Positions 1 through 7,747 are shown, numbered from the stretch's first letter. The stretch is 33,290 nucleotides of DNA from Bacillus thermozeamaize (GCA_002159075.1 LZRT01000045.1:1-33290), one strand, 5' to 3'. Translations and numbers: made by a program. The notes: a model not told the origin generated them from the letters alone.

Positions 1-125
1 CGGTTCACCCGCTCTGCGAACTGCCTGTAGGTGAAGCGCTTTCCTTCGTCCACGACAGCCAGTTTTTCCGGGTAATACTTGACCGCACGGCGCAACCAGT
101 CCAGCGGCGTTAAAGGCACCAACAT
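1..125 (-). CDS. Acyl-CoA ligase (AMP-dependent synthetase), N-terminal fragment
   Basis: Only the first 41 codons lie in the window; the gene runs off the left edge. The visible protein begins MLVPLTPLDWLRRAVKYYPE and continues with KLAVVDEGKRFTYRQFAERV. This is the usual opening of fatty-acid and medium-chain acyl-CoA synthetases: a short helix, then 'YPEKLAVV' and 'FTYRQFAERV', where the N-terminal adenylation subdomain starts. Such enzymes activate a carboxylic acid with ATP to an acyl-adenylate and then to acyl-CoA. An AGGAGG lies 11 bases before the ATG. An in-frame GTG at 129-131 lies only 5 bases from it and is an alternative start. Family assignment rests on a short stretch, so the substrate cannot be given. 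Confidence 0.75.
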   Translation of the reverse strand, partial: MLVPLTPLDWLRRAVKYYPEKLAVVDEGKRFTYRQFAERVN

Positions 126-206
126 GGGCACAACCACCTCCTGATGGCAAATGGTTCATCTGCGATGAATGTATTCGTCTTAACCAATGATCCGGTTTAA
201 CTTTGA

Positions 207-235
207 ATTTGAACAAGATGAGTCAGTCCTTGCAA
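207..235 (-). promoter_or_regulatory. Possible SigA promoter of the acyl-CoA ligase gene
   Basis: On the minus strand TTGCAA (230-235) and TCAAAT (207-212) are separated by 17 bases, each matching 4 of 6 consensus positions. The imperfect palindrome GATGAATGTATTCGTC (164-179) lies just downstream, where a repressor would act. Weak evidence. Confidence 0.35.
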
Positions 236-297
236 CAAAGCCCGCTTTGCTTCACAGCGAAATGGTACCGTTTTCATAAATAACCGGAACATCCATC

Positions 298-319
298 TGA
301 CAAAAGCGTGACAAAAGCG
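298..319. repeat. 11-bp perfect tandem repeat
   Basis: TGACAAAAGCG occurs twice in direct succession (298-308 and 309-319). Eleven bases is about one helical turn, so both copies would face the same side of the DNA. It lies upstream of the possible acyl-CoA ligase promoter and could be a regulator site, but no known motif is recognised. Confidence 0.6.
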
Positions 320-477
320 CGCCAATGGCTGGATGGCTTGTGTGACCCCGCTTTCCTTGGGCATCCCTCCATGAGAATGAGTTGCTTTACACCCCTTATT
401 CTAACATTGGACTTAAAAAATATTCAAGAACATTTTTACCATTTCATAGTTTTAAATTAATACAAAAATATAGTTTA

Positions 478-837
478 TCATTTTAATTCCCAACGTCCGG
501 CATCCCGCACACGAAATTTTTCCATCATTTTGTAAAAAGAAGATTCCAGATCAATGCCGAGCGAATTGGCAAAACAGACGAGGATAAACAGGCAATCGGC
601 CAGCTCCATATCCACGCTGTTTTCCGGTTCGTCTGCCTTTTTGGGCTTCTCCCCATAATGGTGATTGATTTCCCGCGCCAACTCCCCCACCTCTTCGCTC
701 AGGCGGGCCAGCATGGCCAACGGGCTGAAATAACCCACTTTGAACTGGCCGATATAATCATCCACCATTTTTTGCATCTCTTTCAGGGTAAGGTCTGCTT
801 TCTCGCACCGAACGTTGTCGCCGTTACCTGTCACCAT
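478..837 (-). CDS. MazG-family nucleotide pyrophosphohydrolase
   Basis: A 119-residue protein with the all-alpha NTP-pyrophosphatase (MazG-like) signature. RLSEEVGELAREINHHYG carries EExxE near residue 47, and MELADCLFILVCFAN carries ExxD about 30 residues later. The acidic residues bind Mg2+ and the enzyme removes pyrophosphate from nucleoside triphosphates. The size suits the short, single-domain YpjD-like group rather than full MazG. AAAGGAG lies 8 bases before the ATG. Only 18 bases separate it from the HAD phosphatase gene upstream, so the two are probably cotranscribed and may act in nucleotide housecleaning. Which NTP is cleaved cannot be told. Confidence 0.88.
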   Translation of the reverse strand: MVTGNGDNVRCEKADLTLKEMQKMVDDYIGQFKVGYFSPLAMLARLSEEVGELAREINHHYGEKPKKADEPENSVDMELADCLFILVCFANSLGIDLESSFYKMMEKFRVRDAGRWELK

Positions 838-855
838 GTTCGCCGCTCCTTTCTC

Positions 856-1653
856 TTATTCGGTGAATGTGAGGATAAACTTTTCCAATACTTTACGGAC
901 CCCTTCGTGATTGTTGCTGTCGGTCACCAGGTCTGCCTGTCCGCGCACCTCCTCCGGCGCGTTGGCCACAGCAACCCCCAGTCCGGCCAACTGAAGCATT
1001 TCCAAATCGTTAAAATAATTGCCGATCGCAATCGTTTGGCTTATGTCCACGCCAAGAGCGGAAGCGACCTTCATCAGCGCGGCCCCCTTGTTTACGCCTT
1101 GGGCCAGGCAATCGATGAAATAAGGGCCGCTCCTGAAAAATTGCGCCTTTTCCGCGAATCGGCGGATGACCTCAGGATAAGCCTGATCAATCTGCTGTGG
1201 CGGGCCACTGATGGTGATCTTCACCGGCATCTGTTTAAGCTGCATCAAATCCCGCACTTTTTTCGGCTCTGCAAAATATTTTCGGTATATCGACAATAGC
1301 TGCTCATTCAGACTTTCGACATAAATGCCTTCTCCTGTCGTAAAGTCTACATGCAGGCCGTACTCGCGGCAAAACGACAAAACCTCTTTTACAACCTGCC
1401 GCGAAATGGTGGTCTGCTCCAAAATTCCCCTCTCCGGCAACCACAAGGTTCCCCCATTGTCCGAAATTAAAGGGATAGGTTTTTTAAAATGTTGGAGCAG
1501 CGGCTTTGTCGAAAACAGAGAGCGTCCCGTACACAACACCACGTGGCAATAATCCAGGGATCGGTTCATCGTCTCTACCGTCCGGGGAGGCATTTCATAC
1601 TGATCGTTTAACAACGTCCCATCCACATCGATGGCAACCAATCGATAACGCAT
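856..1653 (-). CDS. Cof-type HAD-IIB phosphatase
   Basis: A 265-residue Cof-like hydrolase. Motif I is AIDVDGTLLND near residue 8 (nucleophile Asp and the Asp two residues on). Motif II is VVLCTGRSLFS, followed by PLISDNGGTLW. The C-terminal motif is AIGNYFNDLEMLQLAG, which binds Mg2+. A C2-type cap lies between. These cytosolic enzymes dephosphorylate small sugar phosphates, FMN or similar compounds; the substrate is unknown here. The reading frame is open for 32 more codons upstream, but the ATG at 1653 has an AGGAG 7-8 bases before it and gives the normal family N-terminus, so it was chosen. First gene of a two-gene unit with the MazG-like gene. Confidence 0.88.
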   Translation of the reverse strand: MRYRLVAIDVDGTLLNDQYEMPPRTVETMNRSLDYCHVVLCTGRSLFSTKPLLQHFKKPIPLISDNGGTLWLPERGILEQTTISRQVVKEVLSFCREYGLHVDFTTGEGIYVESLNEQLLSIYRKYFAEPKKVRDLMQLKQMPVKITISGPPQQIDQAYPEVIRRFAEKAQFFRSGPYFIDCLAQGVNKGAALMKVASALGVDISQTIAIGNYFNDLEMLQLAGLGVAVANAPEEVRGQADLVTDSNNHEGVRKVLEKFILTFTE

Positions 1654-1711
1654 TTTGTCTCTCCTTTTCCACGATGTACGTCTCGGATGCTCGGTTTTAA
1701 TCTGAATAATC

Positions 1712-1740
1712 TTGACAACCATCCTATTCTTCAATATATT
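1712..1740 (+). promoter_or_regulatory. SigA promoter of the GAF/LuxR regulator gene
   Basis: TTGACA (1712-1717), a 17-base spacer and TATATT (1735-1740): a near-consensus vegetative promoter. Transcription would start near 1747, about 70 bases before the ATG at 1817, which excludes starts upstream in the longer reading frame. Confidence 0.8.
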
Positions 1741-1816
1741 AAAAAGCAAAGTATAGAAACGTGTCTGAATGTTTTATCACATCTCCTTCACCACCTATCA
1801 TGAAGGAGGGTCCAAC

Positions 1817-3343
1817 ATGGGTTTGTCTTTGCATCACCGGCTTGATCAGCTCTTGAATGACGGGGCTGCGTTATTTCTCGAAAATCGCCAGACGATACAA
1901 GAATACTGGAAAAAAATGTTGTATCAGTTGACCGAGAATCAATCCCCGCCTTGGAATGACCATAAACTGGTTCACAAGACCAGCTGGATCGCCCATCTGT
2001 TCTTGAAATATATTCCGGCATTGACCAGCACAAATTCGGAACAAACCCTAAAGTTGTTACGGGAAGAATGGCAAGCCCAAATTCCCGAGGAGATGGAACC
2101 AAGCCAATTGATTCTCATCCTGTCCTTATTGGAAAATACGGTCCACCAGGCTGTTCGCAAAATGCCTGGGGCAAACTACCAGCGTCACCAAGTGATTCAC
2201 TATCTCTTTTCGATACTCGGACAACACGTGTTGGGACCTGGTTCCATCCCCATCGATGTACAGGATTTTTTACAACATCTGTTCCGTATTGACGACATCC
2301 CGCTGTACTGGATTGCCAGGCTGGAATACCAGGCAGGCAGCTATGCGGTAAAGGACATGCTCTTTCCAAAGGAACGCGAAGTGCCCCTGCCGCTCCTGGA
2401 GTTAACGAAAATGCTCAAGGCAGAAACAAAAGAAGTTTTGATCGAAGCCATTTTAAAATTGATCGGACAACCCGAAGAACCGTCACAAACGGAGGTCATC
2501 TCCTTTTCATTGAATCAAGAAAATCTGTTGTTTGCAACAGCCAAAGAAACAAGCGCATTTATGAAACCGTTTTTATCGTTCGCGATGCAGCTCCTGAAAC
2601 AACATCAGATCCTGGCGATGCAGGAAGGATATTGGAAAGATGCGCTGATTCTGTTTGACGAGTCCATCATCCAAGCGAAAAACTTGCAAGAGACACTGGA
2701 GAAAATTTCTGCCGGATTTGTCAATTACCTGCCTTTTGAACGAGCGGCTCTCTTCTCCTACTCGCAGACAGATCACTCCGGCATCGGCATTTTTGGTTAT
2801 CAGGTCAACGATCATGCCATTCGCAAAATCAGGGAACATATTTCCAATATTCCCCTCATCAGCTATGGACTTCAGAAAATTCAGCCTATTTATGTACCCA
2901 GCGCGGCACAAGGATTGCCGAATCATTATGTCAAACAGTTCCAACTCGAATCCGTGGTGGTCACCCCACTGTTTGCTCCATCCAAAAACAAATTGATCGG
3001 CGCGGCGATACTGGATCAAGGCGAAGGAAAACCATTCGAACTGCCTAGTGACACATTGACGGCGCTGATGAAATTCAGCAAGCATGCAGCCGAAACATTG
3101 GTCAAATATTGGAACGGCGAGCAATTGAATTTTTCGCCCCTGTCCACTGTACGACTCTCACCCAGGGAATATGATGTCCTGAAATTGATGGCTGAAGGCG
3201 CCTCCATCAGTGAAGCAGCCCAAGCCCTTCACCTCAGTGAATATACGGTGCGGGATTACGTCACAGCAGCCATGAAAAAACTGAATGCCAAGAATCGGAC
3301 GCATGCGGTAGCCATTGCCTTGAAAATGGGACTGATTTCTTGA
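1817..3343 (+). CDS. GAF-containing LuxR-type transcriptional regulator
   Basis: A 508-residue regulator. The last ~65 residues are a LuxR/GerE helix-turn-helix (LSPREYDVLKLMAEGASISE ... LSEYTVRDYVTAAMKKLNAK). Residues of roughly 280-430 look like a GAF sensor: an amphipathic helix, then LPFERAALFSYS, then VVTPLFAPSKNKLIGAAIL. The first ~270 residues are mostly helical and I do not recognise them. There is no response-regulator receiver domain and no membrane segment, so it is probably a one-component cytosolic sensor. Start: AAGGAGGG lies 6 bases before the ATG at 1817. It has its own promoter and converges on the R2lox gene. By position it is the best candidate regulator of R2lox and the dehydrogenase operon; that is an inference. 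Confidence 0.85.
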   Translation: MGLSLHHRLDQLLNDGAALFLENRQTIQEYWKKMLYQLTENQSPPWNDHKLVHKTSWIAHLFLKYIPALTSTNSEQTLKLLREEWQAQIPEEMEPSQLILILSLLENTVHQAVRKMPGANYQRHQVIHYLFSILGQHVLGPGSIPIDVQDFLQHLFRIDDIPLYWIARLEYQAGSYAVKDMLFPKEREVPLPLLELTKMLKAETKEVLIEAILKLIGQPEEPSQTEVISFSLNQENLLFATAKETSAFMKPFLSFAMQLLKQHQILAMQEGYWKDALILFDESIIQAKNLQETLEKISAGFVNYLPFERAALFSYSQTDHSGIGIFGYQVNDHAIRKIREHISNIPLISYGLQKIQPIYVPSAAQGLPNHYVKQFQLESVVVTPLFAPSKNKLIGAAILDQGEGKPFELPSDTLTALMKFSKHAAETLVKYWNGEQLNFSPLSTVRLSPREYDVLKLMAEGASISEAAQALHLSEYTVRDYVTAAMKKLNAKNRTHAVAIALKMGLIS

Positions 3344-3354
3344 CAAAAAAGAAG

Positions 3355-3379
3355 AGGATGGACGACGAGCGTCCATCCT
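3355..3379. terminator. Bidirectional terminator between regulator and R2lox genes
   Basis: Perfect GGATGGACG / CGTCCATCC stem (9 bp, loop ACGAG). On the minus strand it is followed by CTCTTCTTTTTTG, a good U-tract for the R2lox transcript. On the plus strand the tail is weaker (TTCAATCGTTT). Confidence 0.75.
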
Positions 3380-3445
3380 TCAATCGTTTACGGTTACATG
3401 TCAGGGAGAGATGAGATGAAATGATTTTCCCCAATGCTGACCAAA

Positions 3446-4381
3446 TCAGGAAGCGCTGACAACCTCTTCATCCAGCGTGTCGAACTCCTTGTTGGTTTCC
3501 TGTACCAACTCCTGCATCGACTGCTTTTTGGCCCGCTCAATCTTGCTCAAGCGGATGGCGAACTGTTTTTGCGCATACTCCGTTGTAAAACCTGGCTCCA
3601 TCCCAAACACGCCTGCGTTTTCATCACTGCGTTCTGTGGTTAAACCAATGGCATACGGGAACAACTTGTTCATCTGATCCATGAAGACATCATAATTGCG
3701 CGAGTCCTTGTTCACCAGACGGGAGATCAGGTAGGTGCCGTAACCGATGTGCCGACCCTCATCCCGGTTGATGTAGTCGATCCCCTTCAGCAGCCCGGGC
3801 ATCAGCCCGTTTTTCTTCAAGGTTTGACGGAAAGCGTAGTAACCCGTTTCCGCCAACGTCCCTTCCACAATCATATTGTACGTGGCGGATGCCCTGACCA
3901 GCGCCTCATCCGAGGCATCGGTAACCAGCCGATCCATCACTTTCGGCAACTCTTCATAAAAAATCTTCTTATAATTTTCCCCGTGCAAACCGTTCAAGTC
4001 TTCCGTAACGCCTACCGCATCCAACCATCGAGTAAAAAATTCTACGTGTTTGGCTTCTTCAAACAGGAACGTCGTGAGATACATCTCGTCTTCCAACTCG
4101 CCGCGGCGGCCGACAGCGCCCAGCAAGGGAACCAGATCCAGGGTCACTGCTTCCTCGCCGGCGACGAACAAAGAGACCAGGGTCAATACATACTCCCTTT
4201 CCTGCTCGTTCAACCTTTTGAAATCCTCGGCATCCTGGCTGAAATCCAAATCCCTCGGATTCCATGTCCCGTACAGCTTCGCCTTTTCATACAGTCGATA
4301 GGCCGGTGAATTCCAATTGATCCGCTTCGCGCTGGATGACTGATATCCTTCTCGCGACTGGCCCAACTCTCTGATTTGCAT
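3446..4381 (-). CDS. R2-like ligand-binding oxidase (R2lox)
   Basis: A 311-residue ferritin-fold protein, often mislabelled ribonucleotide reductase beta subunit. All six metal ligands expected for R2lox are present: E76, E109, H112, E173, E208 and H211 (in VAGEEAVT, EEAKHVEFF, MIVEGTLAETGYY and RDEGRHIGYG). The two residues of the characteristic ether crosslink are also in place: V79, three after E76, and Y168, five before E173. Known R2lox proteins (from Mycobacterium tuberculosis and Geobacillus kaustophilus) hold a Mn/Fe cofactor and a fatty-acid-like ligand; their physiological reaction is unsettled. No nrdA/nrdE large subunit is nearby, which argues against ribonucleotide reduction. GGAGGG precedes the ATG by 6 bases. 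It lies 88 bases downstream of the alcohol dehydrogenase gene, in the same direction. Confidence 0.92.
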   Translation of the reverse strand: MQIRELGQSREGYQSSSAKRINWNSPAYRLYEKAKLYGTWNPRDLDFSQDAEDFKRLNEQEREYVLTLVSLFVAGEEAVTLDLVPLLGAVGRRGELEDEMYLTTFLFEEAKHVEFFTRWLDAVGVTEDLNGLHGENYKKIFYEELPKVMDRLVTDASDEALVRASATYNMIVEGTLAETGYYAFRQTLKKNGLMPGLLKGIDYINRDEGRHIGYGTYLISRLVNKDSRNYDVFMDQMNKLFPYAIGLTTERSDENAGVFGMEPGFTTEYAQKQFAIRLSKIERAKKQSMQELVQETNKEFDTLDEEVVSAS

Positions 4382-4429
4382 GTTAATCCCTCCATTTGCA
4401 TTTGATAAAATGATAAATATTTTATAAAA

Positions 4430-4459
4430 ATTATATACATGTAAAAGCGCTAACGTGAA
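4430..4459 (-). promoter_or_regulatory. Probable promoter of the R2lox gene
   Basis: On the minus strand TTCACG (4454-4459), an 18-base spacer and a perfect TATAAT (4430-4435), in the 88-base gap before the R2lox start. The weak -35 suggests either activator dependence or extra read-through from the dehydrogenase operon. Confidence 0.5.
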
Positions 4460-4469
4460 CCGGAAACAT

Positions 4470-5684
4470 TTATGTTGACACAGTGGAAAAACCTGCCACT
4501 TTTTCGCCGACCGCGGTGATTAACTCCACGGGCAAGCGGAAAAACACGGCAGTCGGATCGCTGGCGACAGCATCAATCGTTTTGATCAAATCATCCGCTG
4601 AAATATTGAACTCGGCGAAGGTGGAAGGCAAACCCACCTGTTGCTGCAGCGTCCGGATCTTCTGGACCACTTCACCAAGAACCTGCTCCGGCGCTTTCCC
4701 CCGTGCATCAAGCCGCAGCGCTTCAGCCAAGTCAGCGACTTTTGGCATGTACAAATGCGGCAGGCTCTCCATCACAACAGGCAAAAACACCGCACAGGCC
4801 AGGCCGTGTGGTATCCGGAACAAAGCGCCATAAGCGTGTGCAAAATTGTGTACGGGCACGACCGCCATCGACATGCCAAAAGCGATAATCCCCATCGTAC
4901 TGGCTTGCAGCATCTGCATTCTGGCGTTTAAATTTTTTCCATTCTCCACTGCTTCCGGCAGATTGGCTTCTATCAAGCGAATAGCGTGCAGCGCGTGGGC
5001 GTCCGTAAAGGCCGTTGCGCGCGGTGAGGCAACCGCTTCGATCGCGTGTGTCAGCGCATCAAATCCGGTGAAGGCCGTGATGCGAGGCGGCAAGCCGGCA
5101 GTCAGTTCCGGATCGAGAACGGCGATATCCGCGTTGATGAACGGATGAATGAGATTGGCTTTTATTTGGATGGCCTCATTATAAAAGACAGCAATGGGCG
5201 AAACTTCTGATCCGGTTCCAGCGGTGGTCGGAACCGCGATGTGCGGAATCGGCATGTATGCCGCATCTGGCCATGAAACCAGATTCAACCCACTGGGAAT
5301 CGCATCCTTGATGTCGTGAATCCCCAAGTGCAGCGCGTATTTTACGCCCTTGACCGTATCCAGTACGCTCCCGCCGCCGACAGCCAACAGGCTGTCCGCC
5401 GCAACATCCCGCGCAAAACGAAGGGCCTGATTGACGCTGGTGCTGGTCGCATCCTGATCAATATCCAGGTAAATGCCAACCAGCTCCGGCCCCGAACCTT
5501 GGGTGATGTTGCGGAAGAGGTCGGATACCATCTCGACCACACCCGCCTGCTCCAAGCCCCGGTCACTGAACAGTGCCACTCGCCGGGCCCCAAAACCACG
5601 AAACAGATCAGGAATCATCGAGCGCACGCCTGCGCCGCTGTAGATGGCTGTTCGCTGCATAAATTGCGAAAAGGAGGTCGACAT
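4470..5684 (-). CDS. Iron-containing alcohol dehydrogenase
   Basis: A 404-residue group III (Fe-dependent) alcohol dehydrogenase. The NAD(P)-binding glycine motif GGGSVLDTVKG lies near residue 100, and TTAGTGSEVSPIAVF follows. GFDALTHAIEA supplies the metal-binding Asp and His. HNFAHAYGALFRIPHGLACA supplies two more His ligands. The reaction is reversible alcohol/aldehyde oxidoreduction with NAD(P); the substrate is not readable from sequence. The frame is open 16 codons upstream, but GAGGTGA sits 5 bases before the ATG at 5684, and starting there leaves a 5-base gap to the DUF779 gene. It is the third gene of the aldehyde dehydrogenase - DUF779 - alcohol dehydrogenase operon. Confidence 0.93.
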   Translation of the reverse strand: MSTSFSQFMQRTAIYSGAGVRSMIPDLFRGFGARRVALFSDRGLEQAGVVEMVSDLFRNITQGSGPELVGIYLDIDQDATSTSVNQALRFARDVAADSLLAVGGGSVLDTVKGVKYALHLGIHDIKDAIPSGLNLVSWPDAAYMPIPHIAVPTTAGTGSEVSPIAVFYNEAIQIKANLIHPFINADIAVLDPELTAGLPPRITAFTGFDALTHAIEAVASPRATAFTDAHALHAIRLIEANLPEAVENGKNLNARMQMLQASTMGIIAFGMSMAVVPVHNFAHAYGALFRIPHGLACAVFLPVVMESLPHLYMPKVADLAEALRLDARGKAPEQVLGEVVQKIRTLQQQVGLPSTFAEFNISADDLIKTIDAVASDPTAVFFRLPVELITAVGEKVAGFSTVST

Positions 5685-5689
5685 CCACT

Positions 5690-6013
5690 TCACCTCTCTA
5701 TCATATGTGATGACCGAAGGACAAATTGGCAATCGTAGCGGCTTTCCAAGGAAAACGTATCATTGATCACATCTTTTTCCAGATCGATGACGTAATGAAA
5801 GCCGGGTTGCGGCCTGAAGGGCTCATGGAAATAAACGGCCAGTCCGTCCTCCTCATATACTTGAACTCCCTTGACGGGCACGCCAGACGCCGGATACAAC
5901 TGGGGTACGGGTCCTTCGCAACAACCGCTGCCAATCACCATGACCAGCGGTTCCGGCAACGACTCCCGGATCCGCTCCACGATCTGCCTGGCTGCTTCAG
6001 AAAACCGAATCAC
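5690..6013 (-). CDS. DUF779 family protein
   Basis: A 107-residue protein of the DUF779 family. The conserved cysteine pair lies in VIGSGCCEGPVPQLYP (residues ~26-41), after an N-terminal helix (FSEAARQIVERIRESLPEPL). There is no signal peptide or membrane segment. The family has no established function that I know of, but its genes often adjoin NAD-dependent aldehyde dehydrogenases. Here it sits between the two dehydrogenases with gaps of 11 and 5 bases, so it is almost certainly coexpressed. The Cys-Cys motif suggests a metal-binding, redox or maturation role for one of these enzymes; that is inference. Confidence 0.85.
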   Translation of the reverse strand: MIRFSEAARQIVERIRESLPEPLVMVIGSGCCEGPVPQLYPASGVPVKGVQVYEEDGLAVYFHEPFRPQPGFHYVIDLEKDVINDTFSLESRYDCQFVLRSSHMIER

Positions 6014-6024
6014 GGTCTCATCTC

Positions 6025-7548
6025 CTACATCTCCGAAAAAAGAACCCTGTACCAGGAACGTTGCGCAAGTTCCGGCACCAACGTGGCATGGACATGCTTG
6101 ACTTGCGTATATTCATCCAGGGAATGCCTGCCCAGCTCACGCCCGACGCCGCTTTGCTTATATCCGCCGAAAGGCGCGTCGCTGCGAAGGCGATGCCAAT
6201 CGTTGATCCAGACAGTACCGGCACGGAATCGTTTGGCGACCTCGAAGGCCTTGTTCACATCTTGCGTCCATACGCCCGCAGCCAGCCCGTACATCGTGTC
6301 ATTGGCCATTTGTATCGCCTGATCCAAATCCTTATAGCGAATCACCGACAAGACAGGACCGAATATTTCTTCCTGAGCTATTTTCATGTCATTGGTGACG
6401 TCGACGAAAATGGTGGGCTCGATGAAATGGCCTTGTTCATATCCCGGTATCTTCGCCTCTTTGCCGCCGCAGACCACCTTTGCTCCTGCGGCCAGGCCCG
6501 ATTCGATGTACGAGAGGATCGTCTCCTTTTGTTGACGCGAGATGACCGGACCGACATCGGTGGCCATATTCAGCGGATCACCCAGTTTTAACTTGGAAGT
6601 CAGCCTCACCAGCCCTTCGATCACCTGGTCGTAAATCTTCTCGGGCACAAACAGGCGGGTCCCCGATTCGCACAATTGGCCGGAATGCAGGAAAACGCCA
6701 AAAAGGCTCCCGGGCAGCGCAATCTCCAGATCAGCATCTTCCAGCAGAATATTCGGCGACTTCCCGCCCAGCTCCAGGGTGGTTTTCTTGATCGTCCCGG
6801 AGGCCAGTTGCATAATGCGGCGGCCGACTTCGGTCGAACCGGTAAAAGCCACCTTGTCCACATCGGGATGACTGACCAGCGGTTCCCCCACTGCCGCCCC
6901 AGAACCTGTGACCACATTCATCACACCGGGCGGGACAACCTTGGAAATAATTTCTGCCATCTTCAGCGTGGACAACGGTGTGTAACTGGCCGGCTTGATG
7001 ACAATCGTGTTGCCCATGGCCAAGGCTGGCGCAATCTTCCAGGCGGCCAGCATCATGGGCATATTCCACGGTGTAATCGCCGCACAGACACCAACCGGCT
7101 CACGCCAGATCAAGCCATGTGCGGGACCCGGATAGGCCGGGACAGGCAAAACCTCAGAGTAGGGGTACTCCAGAATAAACTTCCCAAGCGTCTGAAACAG
7201 ATCGACGACCATCATGATGTCAGAGGCAGCCAATCGGCGGATTGTCCCCCCCGAACTGATCGCTTCAAGATAAACCAATTCCTGGGCATGTTTGGCGATC
7301 AGCTGGGCAATCTGGAACATCGCCTCGCTCCGCTCCTTCGGCGTACGGTTGCTCCATACACCGGAATCAAAAGCTTCGCGCGCCGCCTTTACCGCCCGAT
7401 GGACATCCTCCTCATTGCCTTTGGCCACCTTTGCGACGACGGCTCCCGTCGCAGGGTTGAACACATCATACGTCTCCCCCGTACTGGCAGGCGTCCACTG
7501 GCCATTAATAAATAACGGAAATGTCTGGACGTTGAGTTGAACGGTCAC
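6025..7548 (-). CDS. NAD(P)-dependent aldehyde dehydrogenase
   Basis: A 507-residue enzyme of the aldehyde dehydrogenase superfamily, oxidising an aldehyde to a carboxylate. Visible motifs in order are TPWNMP (oxyanion-hole Asn), VIKPAS (cofactor-binding Lys), FTGSTEVGRR, LELGGKSPN (general-base Glu), SGQLCESGTR (catalytic Cys) and EEIFGPVLSVI. The length is normal for a tetrameric, non-acylating enzyme. The reading frame is open 22 codons further upstream, but the GTG at 7548 is preceded by GGGAGGGGA at suitable distance and gives the normal family N-terminus (FPLFINGQW at residue 10). It is the first gene of the operon. Pairing with DUF779 and an Fe-alcohol dehydrogenase suggests acetaldehyde or another alcohol-derived aldehyde; the exact substrate is unknown. 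Confidence 0.93.
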   Translation of the reverse strand: MTVQLNVQTFPLFINGQWTPASTGETYDVFNPATGAVVAKVAKGNEEDVHRAVKAAREAFDSGVWSNRTPKERSEAMFQIAQLIAKHAQELVYLEAISSGGTIRRLAASDIMMVVDLFQTLGKFILEYPYSEVLPVPAYPGPAHGLIWREPVGVCAAITPWNMPMMLAAWKIAPALAMGNTIVIKPASYTPLSTLKMAEIISKVVPPGVMNVVTGSGAAVGEPLVSHPDVDKVAFTGSTEVGRRIMQLASGTIKKTTLELGGKSPNILLEDADLEIALPGSLFGVFLHSGQLCESGTRLFVPEKIYDQVIEGLVRLTSKLKLGDPLNMATDVGPVISRQQKETILSYIESGLAAGAKVVCGGKEAKIPGYEQGHFIEPTIFVDVTNDMKIAQEEIFGPVLSVIRYKDLDQAIQMANDTMYGLAAGVWTQDVNKAFEVAKRFRAGTVWINDWHRLRSDAPFGGYKQSGVGRELGRHSLDEYTQVKHVHATLVPELAQRSWYRVLFSEM

Positions 7549-7655
7549 ATGCTCCCCTCCCAAGGCATTCTTTTCATCAGGTAACGGAAACCCCAAACCT
7601 GAATCCGCTTTCAATAAAAGCTATTTTTAGCATATATAAAATTGTATAAAAAGAA

Positions 7656-7677
7656 AATCCCTACAAATGTAGGGATT
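7656..7677. repeat. Perfect 10-bp-arm palindrome upstream of the aldehyde dehydrogenase operon
   Basis: AATCCCTACA / TGTAGGGATT with a 2-base centre, about 110-130 bases before the aldehyde dehydrogenase start. On the minus strand it is followed by TTTCTTTTT, so it could be an operator or a hairpin acting as terminator or attenuator. I see no clear SigA promoter nearby. Confidence 0.7.
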
Positions 7678-7719
7678 GCCCCGCCGTTTTTCGAAAAGGA
7701 AAAAATTGTGATACGCCAT

Positions 7720-7747
7720 GGCACAAACCCATCCCCATGGATGTGCC
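7720..7747. repeat. Second inverted repeat in the 7.5-7.8 kb intergenic region
   Basis: GGCACA ... TGTGCC encloses CCAT-CCCC-ATGG, forming a two-part hairpin. The gap between the aldehyde dehydrogenase start (7548) and the small gene at 7828 otherwise holds no gene I can support. Confidence 0.45.

Larger units (their letters stand above)
126..477. other. Intergenic region, no gene seen
   Basis: About 350 bases separate the acyl-CoA ligase start from the end of the mazG-like gene. I see no convincing open reading frame with a ribosome binding site. It holds a possible minus-strand promoter, an imperfect palindrome at 164-179 and an 11-bp tandem repeat at 298-319. The stretch from about 410 to 480 is strongly AT-rich. 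Confidence 0.6.

Noticed and set aside
3446-4381. Ribonucleotide reductase beta subunit
   Set aside because: The Val-Tyr crosslink positions and ligand spacing match R2lox, and no large subunit gene is present.
7725-7740. Possible Sig54 promoter (GG-N10-GC) upstream of the aldehyde dehydrogenase operon
   Set aside because: Only the GG and GC spacing fits; the rest of the -24/-12 consensus does not. The regulator nearby also lacks the AAA+ domain of Sig54 activators.
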